64,000 nucleotides of DNA from CAIQPS01 sp963721365 (GTDB lineage: Bacteria; Actinomycetota; Thermoleophilia; RBG-16-64-13): contig CAVRJE010000021.1 of NCBI GenBank assembly GCA_963721365.1, positions 1 to 64,000 of the forward strand. The letters run 5' to 3'. Below the pieces are notes generated by a model. The model searched no databases and was not told the DNA's origin. It worked only from the letters and a program-made list of their open reading frames with translations. Made by a program: the position numbers and the translations under genes. Positions 18,188 to 26,733 of the stretch are shown piece after piece (within the stretch, counting starts at the first letter, position 1; each line of letters begins with the position of its first letter).

Positions 18188-19831
18188 GTGATCAACATAG
18201 TGAAGCGCAGTCTGCTGGCGGTGAGCGCCCTGGCGCTCGCCTTCGGCATCCTGGCCGCGGGCTCCGCGCAGCCCGTCCTCGCGGCCGATAGCTATCAGGT
18301 GCGCCTCGTCGCCACCCCCGTCAAGAACGCGAAACCATCGTTCGTCACGGCCCTGGGCGACTACCTCGCGTGGACCGGGTCCTACAACGGCGTCTCCAAG
18401 ATGTACGTCTACGACCTGGTCGCCGGCCAGAACGTGTGGGTCAACCCCGGCCCCTCCGGCTCCTACTACAATCCGGCGGCCGAAGGTAAATACGTGGTGT
18501 TCCAGGGTTCGACCACGGGCGGCTACGACCATATCTACCTATACGACCGCGATGCCAAGAGCGCCCAGATCATCAGCTCCCTGGGCCTCGACGGGGAACA
18601 GAACGACTGGAACCCGCGCATCCAGGGCGGCCGGGTGGTATGGGATAAGGACACGGCCGATCCCGCGGCCGGATCGGGCATCTACCTCTACGACATCAGC
18701 ACGCGTGACAAGAGGCCGATCATCGCCGGGCCCGAGTACCGGAACCCGGACATCTGGGGCGAGTACGTGGTGTGCGTCAAGAACGCGGTCTCCGACGCGG
18801 GGCCCAACGCCAGCGAGATCGTCCTCTACAACCTGAGCACCGGCGAGACCAAGGTCATCTCGAACACGAGGCCGGACAAGAACAACGAGCACCCCCGCAT
18901 CGACGGAGGCAGGGTCGTGTGGTCGAGCGGCGACGTGTGGACTCCGGACGCTGGGACCAACTGGTCGAACACGTACCAGATCTGCCTCTACGATATCGGG
19001 AGCGGCGAGACCTCGGTGCTGACCACCGGCGGCTCCGGCAACCTTAACCCGGCCATCGAGGGCGACCTGATAGCCTGGCAGACCCGGACGCCTTCGGCCG
19101 TCAAGGGTTACCGCATCTCCTCGGGCGAGACCTTCGCCATCTCTGCCGAACGCGGCGGCGACACGGCCAGGTCGCCCGAAGTGGACGGCACCAGAATCGC
19201 GTGGTACGGCAGCAAGGGTCTCTACTACGCCGTGCCCGCCTCCGAAGCCACCCGCTTCCCTGACGTGCCCACCGGTCACCACTACCTCACCGCGATCGAG
19301 GGCGCCGTGTCCCAGGGCCTCATGACCGGGTACGGCGACGGGAACTTCGGTCCCAGCGACTGGCTCATCCACCAGCAGTTCGCGCAGATGATCGACCTCA
19401 CCATGGGGTACCGGGTGGCCGAAGAGGACCTCTTCGACTTCACCGACGTGCCCCCGATAGTGCATCTCGAGACTTCGCTCTATCCCTACCACTACGTGGC
19501 GGTTGCCGCCCTCAACGGCGCGGTCGTGGCCTACGCGGACGGTACGTTCAGGCCGCTCTACCGGGAAAGGCGCAACGAAGCCATCGAGGCCCTGGTGAGA
19601 GCAGGCGGCGAATTCCTCGCCCAACCCACCGGCGGCTACACCGGCCACCTCACCGACGCCGACGCCGTGACGGCCGAAGCTCTGCGCGTGGCTGAATTCA
19701 ACGGTCTTCTCGACAACATCGCCGGACCCGACGGGAACCTGGCGAGCTGGGACCCGACTGAGCCCGCCACCCGGGCGGAGATGGCCCAGCTGCTGTGGAA
19801 CCTCCTGGCGAAGGTCCGCCCAGTGACATAG
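18188..19831 (+). CDS. secreted beta-propeller protein with three S-layer-homology domains
   Basis: This 547-residue protein is intact and starts at a GTG after GGAGGT. A signal peptide (positive N-terminus, hydrophobic core, ALA cleavage near residue 32) is followed by about six repeats with the pattern IYLYD...G and WNPRIQGGRVVW, a TolB-like beta-propeller of roughly 310 residues. Residues about 355-545 hold three SLH units (FPDVPTGHHYLTAI, FTDVPPI, and a third with PATRAEMAQLLW). SLH domains anchor proteins to pyruvylated wall polymers, so this is probably a surface protein. It is monocistronic with a strong hairpin after the stop. Confidence 0.88.
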   Translation: MINIVKRSLLAVSALALAFGILAAGSAQPVLAADSYQVRLVATPVKNAKPSFVTALGDYLAWTGSYNGVSKMYVYDLVAGQNVWVNPGPSGSYYNPAAEGKYVVFQGSTTGGYDHIYLYDRDAKSAQIISSLGLDGEQNDWNPRIQGGRVVWDKDTADPAAGSGIYLYDISTRDKRPIIAGPEYRNPDIWGEYVVCVKNAVSDAGPNASEIVLYNLSTGETKVISNTRPDKNNEHPRIDGGRVVWSSGDVWTPDAGTNWSNTYQICLYDIGSGETSVLTTGGSGNLNPAIEGDLIAWQTRTPSAVKGYRISSGETFAISAERGGDTARSPEVDGTRIAWYGSKGLYYAVPASEATRFPDVPTGHHYLTAIEGAVSQGLMTGYGDGNFGPSDWLIHQQFAQMIDLTMGYRVAEEDLFDFTDVPPIVHLETSLYPYHYVAVAALNGAVVAYADGTFRPLYRERRNEAIEALVRAGGEFLAQPTGGYTGHLTDADAVTAEALRVAEFNGLLDNIAGPDGNLASWDPTEPATRAEMAQLLWNLLAKVRPVT

Positions 19832-19849
19832 CCCCCCCTTGACCGGATG

Positions 19850-19878
19850 CCGGGCCGGCCCACCGGGGGCCGGCCCGG
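19850..19878 (+). terminator. strong GC hairpin after the S-layer gene
   Basis: A perfect 12-bp stem (CCGGGCCGGCCC, 5-base loop, GGGCCGGCCCGG) begins 18 bases after the stop at 19831. There is no T-run, as is common in high-GC Gram-positive genomes, so efficiency is uncertain. Confidence 0.6.
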
Positions 19879-20078
19879 ACAAGCCGGTAGACCCCCCGCG
19901 CGGCGTCCGCCCACCCCCTAGGGTCGACGCCGCTCTTGCTTTCACACAGGCCGCTCTTCTCCCCGCGCTACCCCCCGCCCGTGGCGGCGCCCGGCTATGC
20001 GGCGTAGACTCCTGGTAGCCGCCCATCGCGATCTCCGTGAGACGGCGCGGAGGCTGAAACGCCACAGGAGGAAGCGAC

Positions 20079-21430
20079 ATGACCAGCCTCAAGAGGACGC
20101 CTCTCTTCCCGAGCCACGTCGCCCTCGGCGCCAAGATGGTGGACTTCGCCGGCTGGGACATGCCGCTCATGTATCCCACGGGCGTGGTCGCCGAGCATCT
20201 CGCCACCCGCCGCCGCGCCGGCCTGTTCGATGTCTCCCATATGGGACGCTTCATCGTGCGCGGCGCCGGGGCGCTCGAGTTCCTCCAGCGCGTCCTCAGC
20301 AACAACGCGGCCGCCCTCGAGGTCGGCCAGGCCCAGTACACCTTCATCCCCACCGAGACCGGCGGGGCGATCGACGACGCCTACTTGTACCGTTTCTTCC
20401 CCGACGAGTACCTGCTGGTGGTCAACGCCGCCAACCGCAAGAAGGACTGGGCCCACCTGCAGGAGCAGTTGGCGGCATGCCGGGTCCGCGCCCGATCCGC
20501 AGCCCGGGGCGCCGGCCGCGCACCGGTGGCAGCCGCAGCGCCGCCAGCCGGCCGTTCCCCGTCACCCTCGAAGACCACACGTCGGCCCTGGCCATGCTGT
20601 CGCTGCAGGGCCCGCTCTCCCGGGAGATCGTGTCCGGCCTGCTGGCCGAAGGCACGCTCCCCGAGCCCCGGCGCAACGAGCTGTCGGTCGTGCGGATCGG
20701 CCCCACCCGCGTCCTCCTCGGCCGCACGGGCTATACGGGAGAGCCGCTCTGCTTCGAGCTCTTCCTCCCCGCCGAGCACGCCACGGGTCTCTGGGATCTT
20801 CTCGTTGAAAAAGGAGCCGTTCCCTGTGGCCTCGGCGCGCGGGACACCTTGCGTCTGGAAGCGGGTCTGCCTCTCTACGGAAATGAGTTGGGGATCGATC
20901 CGGAGGGCGGCGAGATCCCCCTGCTCTCCTCTCCCCTGGCCCAGTTCGCGGTCAGCTTCTCGCCGGTCAAGGGTGACTACACCGGCCGGGCCGCCCTGCT
21001 TCGCCAGCAGGACGCCTACCGGCGGATCCTGAACGGCGACTTCTCCCTGGTCGCCGACCTGCCCCGCATCACCCGCCCCGTCGCCGTCACCGGGCGGGGA
21101 GTGGCTCGGGGCGGCGCCCCCGTCACCAGGGACGGCAGGGCCGCCGGCTGGGTCACGAGCGGCACCATGGTCCCCTACTGGAACATGACCGGAGAGAAGC
21201 TCGAGTCCCGCCCCGGCGACGACTACGAGCTGCGCTCCATCTGTCTGGCGCTTCTCGACAGCGATATCCGCGAGGACGACGGTGTGACGATCGAGGTCCG
21301 CGGCCAGGAGGTACCTGCCGTCGTCGTCCCCTACCACCTGCGCAGCGATGCTCCGCCCGTACGCCCGGCCCATCGTCTACCATCCGCCGGAGCCCGAGAT
21401 CGTCCTGCCGCCGCTCGATGCCCACCGTGA
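20079..21430 (+). CDS. gcvT: aminomethyltransferase (glycine cleavage T protein family), frame change inside
   Basis: The start ATG follows a near-perfect AGGAGGAAGCGAC. The first 135 residues are clearly GcvT (TPLFPSHVALGAKMVDFAGWDMP, FDVSHMGRF, GGAIDDAYLYRF), and the frame resumes after a change between about 20470 and 20545 with PVTLEDHTSALAMLSLQGP. GcvT moves the aminomethyl carbon of glycine to tetrahydrofolate, with ammonia release. The C-terminal barrel (GYTGEP, ARDTLRLEAGLPLYG) is present. As written the stop is at 21430, overlapping the next gene by 83 bases. Removing one C near 21350 would instead give SDAPPYARPIV and fuse the frame with the following SHMT-like protein. No gcvH or gcvP is visible. 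Confidence 0.8.
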
Positions 21431-22801
21431 AGTCGGCGCCCTGCTCCGCAAGACCATCGCCAACCACCGCTGGCGGCAGGAGGAGTGCGTCAACCTCATC
21501 CCCTCGGAGATGACCCCCTCTCCCCTGGTACGCCTGGTCTCGGTCGGCGACCCCGCCTTCCGCTACGCCGAGCACCGACGGTTGGAGGCGTTCGACGAGG
21601 CAGACATCTTCTACTACCAGGGCACGGGGTTCATCGACGAGGTGGAACAGGCCCTCGAGCGGGAGATGTGCCGCTACCTGGGCGCCGCCGAGGTGGAGAC
21701 CCGGCTGATCAGCGGCCAGATGGCCAACACCGCGCTGTTCTCGGCCCTGGTCGACTACCTCAACCGCTGGAACCGCAAGGGCGAGCCCCGCCGGCTGCGG
21801 ATGGTCATGAACAACCACATCGGCAAGGGCGGGCACCTGAGCGCGCAGCCCATGGGGGCGCTCAAGGACTACGTGGCCATCGACCCCCGCACCGACCGGC
21901 CGGCGGTGGTCAACTTCCCCGTGCTGCCCGGCAACCAGTACCGCATCGACGTCGCCGGGACTCTCGACCTCATCGACCAGTACCGGCCGGAGCTCATCAT
22001 CTTCGGCAAGAGCATGGTGCTCTACAAGGAGCCGGTGGCCGACATCCGCCGGTTCGTCGACGAGCAGGGCCTGGACACGGTGATCATGTACGACATGGCC
22101 CACGTCCTCGGACTCGTCGGCCCCTACTTCCAGCAGCCGTTCGCCGAAGGCGCCGACTTCGTCACCGGCTCCACTCACAAGACCTTCTTCGGCACCCAGC
22201 GGGGCGTGATCGGCACCCGGCTCCGCGAGCGGGACGAGGAATACGAGCTGTGGGAGACCGTCCGCCGGCGCACCTTCCCCGGCTCGGTGTCCAACCACCA
22301 CCTGGGGACCATGCTCGGGCTGCTCGTCGCCACCTACGAGATGAACGCGTTCAAAGACTCCTACCAGCCGGCGGTCATAGCCAATGCCAAGGCCTTCGCC
22401 GCGGGCCCTGGCGGCCGCGGGGCTCCAGGTGGCCGGAGACCCGGCCATCGGCTACACCGAGACCCACCAGGTGATCGTGGAGGTCGGCTACGGCCTGGGC
22501 CCGGCTTTGGCGGAGCGGTTGGAGGCGAACAACATCATCTGCAACTACCAGGCGGCCCCGGACGAGGAGGGCTTCACCGCCGCGGGCGCCCTGCGGCTGG
22601 GAGTCGCCGAGATGACCCGTTTTGGCATGGGCCCGGATGACTTTTCCGCTCTCGCCGCGCCTCATAGCCGCGGTCATCCTGCGCGGCCGGCCGGTCGGGG
22701 ACGAGGTACGGGACCTGCGGCAGCAGTTCCTGGATCTCCGCTACTGTTTCGGCGACCGGGAGTTCCCCGAGGCCATGAGGGCGCTGCGGGGGCTGTTCTA
22801 G
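21348..22801 (+). CDS. serine hydroxymethyltransferase-like PLP enzyme (two frame changes)
   Basis: About 484 residues of fold-type I PLP enzyme. ECVNLIPSEM and the first-half motifs match SHMT (compare ENLIPSEN), and TGSTHKTFFGTQRG carries the PLP lysine in the position of STTHKTLRGPRGG. The sequence is more divergent than housekeeping GlyA. Serine/glycine-tetrahydrofolate transfer would fit next to GcvT. Frame changes near 22400 and 22655 interrupt the C-terminus; repair gives ALAAAGLQVAGDP and RLIAAVILRGRPVGDEV, ending at 22801. The apparent ATG at 21348 sits inside GcvT, so the protein may be the C-terminal half of one GcvT-SHMT polypeptide. Confidence 0.7.
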
Positions 22802-22872
22802 GCGCGCATGGATTCCGCGCGATACGGGAAGTGTGAACCTCGGTATCAATGGCACTCCTGAGGAGGTCTGGA

Positions 22873-23280
22873 ATGGGGCGTCACTCAATGTCCGGCCGGT
22901 TGCGCAGGCCTGGGCAGATCACGTTCGTGTGCGCATTGGCGGCGATCCTCTTGATCGCGGTCTTCGCTGCGTCATGCGGCGGTAGCACCAGCGGCACCAC
23001 AGCCACCACAGCCGGTACCGCCACCACGGCAGGTGGGGCGGGGGTGGTCATGAAGAACCTTGCTTTCGACCCGGCCACGGTGACCATCAAGGCCGGCGAG
23101 AGCGTCATCTGGACCAATCAGGACTCAGTGAATCACACGGTCGTGGCCGACAACGGGGAATTCAAGAGCGGCGATCTGGCCCAGGGTGCTACCTTCACCT
23201 TCAAGTTCGACAAGGCCGGCACCTACCCGTTCCACTGCAGCATCCATCCGTCGATGAAGGGGACCGTGGTAGTGCAGTGA
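22873..23280 (+). CDS. cupredoxin (plastocyanin-like) lipoprotein
   Basis: This 135-residue protein starts at ATG 22873 after AGGAGG (an earlier in-frame ATG at 22849 lacks a ribosome site). A signal peptide ends in the lipobox FAASC, so the mature protein is lipid-anchored outside the cell, followed by a Thr/Ala/Gly linker. The cupredoxin fold has the type 1 copper ligands His (NHTVV), Cys, His and Met (PFHCSIHPSM). It probably carries single electrons at the cell surface. The next gene on the same strand encodes a small Cys-rich protein. Confidence 0.9.
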   Translation: MGRHSMSGRLRRPGQITFVCALAAILLIAVFAASCGGSTSGTTATTAGTATTAGGAGVVMKNLAFDPATVTIKAGESVIWTNQDSVNHTVVADNGEFKSGDLAQGATFTFKFDKAGTYPFHCSIHPSMKGTVVVQ

Positions 23281-23335
23281 TCGTGTCTTAGCGATGCCAC
23301 ACGGCGGCCGTGACCGCCGAAAGGAGAGGGCTATT

Positions 23336-23557
23336 ATGGTCAAGGTACCGGATACGCAACAGAACGAAGGCCGCTGCATCTGCCGGGACTGCCCTTCTTT
23401 TCCGGGCGAAGGCATCTTCTATTGCGCCCGAGGCAAGAGCGAGAAACCGGTGCGGAAGAGAGGCTGCATCTGCCCAGACTGCGTCGTCTTCAAGGAATCC
23501 CGACTTCAGGATGGTTACTACTGCGCCGACGGCGTCGCCGGAGAAGGTCCGCAGTAA
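23336..23557 (+). CDS. small Cys-rich protein (DUF2769-like)
   Basis: This 73-residue protein starts at ATG 23336 after AAAGGAGAGG. It holds two near-identical Cys modules: CICRDCPSFPG...FYCARG and CICPDCVVF...YYCADG. The eight-Cys pattern resembles DUF2769 proteins and suggests metal (zinc or iron-sulphur) binding. It has no signal peptide or membrane segment. It lies 55 bases after the cupredoxin and converges on the ferredoxin-type gene, whose product is also Cys-rich. Confidence 0.75.
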   Translation: MVKVPDTQQNEGRCICRDCPSFPGEGIFYCARGKSEKPVRKRGCICPDCVVFKESRLQDGYYCADGVAGEGPQ

Positions 23558-23602
23558 GCCCGGGGGCTTCCCGACGGCCGGCAGGGAACGGCGAAAGCTG
23601 CT

Positions 23603-24920
23603 CTAGCGCGGAGGCCCGACCCTTGACAGCGCGAACCGCACGAATCGCGAGCGGACCTGCTCGCTCGCTATCAGGCGATCCGCGGGAGGCAAGGAGAGGA
23701 TAGTCCGGACCACCGCGTTGGCGAACGCCGGTCCTCGCCCGGTGGTGCCGTCGATAAGCAGATCGGCCACCCTGCCCCGCTCCATCATGCTTCTGACGGC
23801 GAACTCGACCGAGTTCGCGGGAACGTACCTCTGTTCGGGGCGGCGTTCGAGCCGCAGCGCTGCATGCCGGCAGGAACCGACGCACACCCCGCAGCCGATG
23901 CAGCGATCGTGATCGACGACCGCCACCGGCCGGGCGCCCGGGTCTGCCTGGTCGGCGGAGGCGCTCCGCCGGGAGACGAGTGAGATGGCGTCGACCGGAC
24001 AGGCGCGCAGGCAGCGAGCGCAGCCGTTGCAGGTCTGGAGGTCTACCGCGGGGCTGAAAGCCGCTGGGCACGACGACCGAGAGATCCCGGCGGACGGACT
24101 CGAGCTCCTCGCAGCAGCAGGAACAACAGCTACATATGTACGACACGTCGTTCCGCAGGTTGTCGGCGATGTGGACCAACCCCGCTTCGCGGCCCGCCGC
24201 CAGGATATCCAGACCCTCGTCCCGGGTGATCTCCCGGGCAAGGCCGTGACGCACCAAGTAGTCCGCCGCCGCCCCCACGCTCATGCAGATCTCAAGCGGG
24301 TTCTCACAGCCCTGGCCAAGATGGTGAGCCTTGTGCCGGCAGTAGCAGTTGGTGACGCTGACGCGCCCGGCTCTCTCCACCAGGGCACCGGCCCGCTCCC
24401 AGTCCAGGACCTCCGACAGCAGGCCGTCAAAGAGCGCCGATTCATGTGCGAGCGCCCGGCCGATGACCGTGTCCCCGTGGGTCACCTCCTCGAGGAAGCT
24501 GGGGTCGCGCCAATAGGCGTCGAATGCCTTGGCGAGCTTCGCCTTGGGCAGATGATCGGCCAGCCGCATCATCGAGAACTCGAAGAAGCCGACCACCGGA
24601 GGCGCCAGCATGTACATGGTCTCGCCGGTGCGTCCGTCCGGCAGGTCGAGCACCAACCCCTTGTCGGCCATGGCATCGAGGTCGGCGCGCACTCGGTCCC
24701 TGTCCGATCCCACTCGTGCGGCTATTCGCTCCAGCGAACTCGGTATCACCGGTATCTTCGCGGCAAGGGCCGCTTCGTCGGGCGTGAAGAGGGTCTCGAG
24801 GATCTCGCGCCACGCCGCCTTCGCTGCCGGGTCCGCCGGTTCCACGAGAGCGACGTTCCCGTGTTGCAGCCGGCGGGCGAGCGCCTGATGTTCCTTCCCC
24901 AAGTGCGGTCCGTGTCCCAT
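23603..24920 (-). CDS. 4Fe-4S ferredoxin-type protein with N-terminal helix-turn-helix-like region (one frame change)
   Basis: About 438 residues. The N-terminal 130 residues look like a winged helix (IPSSLERIAARVGSDRDRVRADLDAMADKGLV). A middle domain has NCYCRHKAHHLGQGC and CSCCSCCCEE. The C-terminus holds two 4Fe-4S motifs (CNGCARCLRACPVDAI and CIGCGVCVGSCRHAA). A frame change near 24050 separates the Cys-rich middle from the ferredoxin domain; without it the two join at AVDLQTCNGC. Proteins of this layout accompany anaerobic oxidoreductases, but the partner is unknown. It may act as an electron carrier or a redox-responsive regulator. Confidence 0.7.
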
Positions 24921-25076
24921 CGTGCCCCTAGACTACGGCGGCGGCGCGTTCCGCGCAATGAGGCGTTTTGACACCCCTTCCCCACTGTCCTACAGTAAGT
25001 AGGGCGCCGTGCCACGGCGGCCCATGTCGGACGAACCGATGCCCACTTCGAGGCGACCGAAAGGCGGGGTGATCCC

Positions 25077-25989
25077 ATGTCCATCTGGGCGACTATCGGG
25101 ATAGTGATCGCGGTGGTCATTGTCCTGGTGTTGGTGCTTTCCGGCATCAGGATCGTACGGCCCACCCACCGGGGCCTGATCGAACGGCTGGGCAAATACA
25201 ACCGCTACTCGCAGCCGGGTTTCCACCTCATCATCCCGATCATCGAACGCATGTACAAAGTCGACATCCGCGAGATGCTGGTCGAAGCCCAGCCGCAGAT
25301 GATCATCACCAACGACAACCTCAACGCTCAGGTCGACGCCCAGGTGTACCTCAAGGTCAAGGCCGACGAGGAGAACGTCAAGGCCTCGCAGTACAACGTG
25401 AGCAACTACGAGTACCAGATCGTCAACCTGGCCCGCACCACCCTCCGTAACATCATCGGCACCCTCACACTCAAGTCGGCCAACAGCGAGCGGGGCAAGA
25501 TCAACGCCGAGTTACGGCGGACCCTGCTTGAGGAGACCGCCAGCTGGGGCATCGAGATCCTGCGCACCGAGCTCAAGGAGATCGACCCGCCCCCGGACGT
25601 CCAGGAGACCATGAACAAGGTGGTCAAGGCCGAGAACGAGAAGGTGGCGGCCATAGACTTCGCCACCGCGACCGAGACGCAGGCCGACGGTCAGCGCCGG
25701 GCCGAGATCAAGAAGGCCGAGGGGATCAAGCAGGCCGCCATCCTTGCCGCGCGAGGGCGAGGCGCAGGCCATCCAGCTGGTCAACGAAGCGGCGGACAAG
25801 TACTTCGTCGGCAACGCCCAGATGCTGAGGAAGCTGGAAGCCATGGAAAAAGCCCTGTCGCAGAACGCCAAGGTGGTCATACCCGCCGGCAGCGAGTTGA
25901 TCAACGTCATCGGCGACCTGGCCGGGGTAGTGCCCATGCCGAAGACTCCGGCGGCTCCTGCGGCTACTACCACTCCCGTCAGGAGGTAA
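25077..25989 (+). CDS. SPFH/Band 7 paraslipin-type membrane protein (one frame change)
   Basis: About 304 residues with one N-terminal membrane helix (residues 3-24), the Band 7 domain (RPTHRGLIERLGKYNRYSQPG, IREMLVEAQPQMIITNDN, RTELKEIDPP) and the long C-terminal helix ending in GEAQAIQLVNEAADKYFV. This is the stomatin/paraslipin (QmcA) layout: scaffolds of membrane microdomains that often bind proteases. One extra base near 25752 breaks AAILAAEGEAQA. A clear NfeD partner is not adjacent; the next genes are a PRC-barrel protein and a 41-residue membrane peptide on the other strand. Confidence 0.85.
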
Positions 25990-25999
25990 CGCGCCTCCG

Positions 26000-26518
26000 T
26001 CAGGTGATCGTCCCCCCCGCGCTCGGCTTGATGGTGGGCTCGACCTCCGGCCCGACGAAGGCCACGTCCTTGCCGAGCTCGATCCATTGGGGAGTGGGCA
26101 GGAAAGGGTTGCCCTCGAACGTATCGGAGAACAGACCGCTGGAGAGCTCGTAGCCGCTGACCGCGCCCGTGGTCTCGTCGAACGCGAAGTCCACGATCTT
26201 GCCCAGCTCTTTGCCTTTGGTCGTAAGCAGTTTCAGCCCCTTGATCTTGGTCTTCTTGTCCAGGACGGCCTTGATGTCCGGAGCCGCCGAGGCCTTGACC
26301 ACGCTGCCGGCCACGTCGATGACCACCGAATCGGGGCCGAAGGCCTGTACCGCCTGCCACGGGGCCACCCGGGAACCGGCGAACATGCTGTCTGACAGGA
26401 CGATGCCTATGACGTCGCGGCCGGTGGGGTCCACGACCAGATCCTTGATCCTCCCGATATCGTGACCCCCGTCGCGCACGGTGATCTGCCGGCCTATCAC
26501 CTCGCTTGCCTTCACCAT
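26000..26518 (-). CDS. PRC-barrel domain protein (two barrels)
   Basis: This 172-residue soluble protein has two PRC-barrel repeats: residues 1-80 (ASEVIGRQITVRDGGHDIG..KDLVVDPTG) and 90-165 (LKLLTTKGKELGKIVDFAFDE). PRC barrels occur in photosynthetic reaction-centre H subunits, RimM and many small stress-linked proteins; stand-alone two-barrel proteins have no known activity. It starts at ATG 26518 after a TAGGAGG-type site, and the tiny membrane-peptide gene lies immediately upstream on the same strand, so they probably form one unit. Confidence 0.85.
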   Translation of the reverse strand: MVKASEVIGRQITVRDGGHDIGRIKDLVVDPTGRDVIGIVLSDSMFAGSRVAPWQAVQAFGPDSVVIDVAGSVVKASAAPDIKAVLDKKTKIKGLKLLTTKGKELGKIVDFAFDETTGAVSGYELSSGLFSDTFEGNPFLPTPQWIELGKDVAFVGPEVEPTIKPSAGGTIT

Positions 26519-26527
26519 CGGTACCTC

Positions 26528-26653
26528 CTACGAACCGAAAAGATGGATGACGCCTGTCAAGGAGAGTACGATCACCACCAGGATCACGAGCGCGATGAGC
26601 GCGATGATGTCCCACCAGACAGGTACGGTCTTCTTACCGACGAATCGTGGCAT
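26528..26653 (-). CDS. 41-residue single-span membrane peptide
   Basis: ATG 26653 follows GGAGG at 6 bases. The product has a short basic N-terminus (MPRFVGKKTVPVWW) and one long hydrophobic helix (IIALIALVILVVIVLSL), ending HLFGS. The size and shape suit a small membrane-associated regulator or stress peptide. It lies 9 bases upstream of the PRC-barrel gene. The function is unknown. Confidence 0.6.
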   Translation of the reverse strand: MPRFVGKKTVPVWWDIIALIALVILVVIVLSLTGVIHLFGS

Positions 26654-26733
26654 GCAAGCCTCCGTGGGACGGACGGGACCGCGACGTACCCGCAGCAGTA
26701 AGACCAGTATACAATCCTCCGCACTCGGGAAGA

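Noticed and set aside
19980..20078. Possible glycine riboswitch upstream of gcvT.
   Set aside because: The leader is only about 100 bases and I cannot find the conserved glycine-aptamer core or tandem arrangement; only a good ribosome site is clear.
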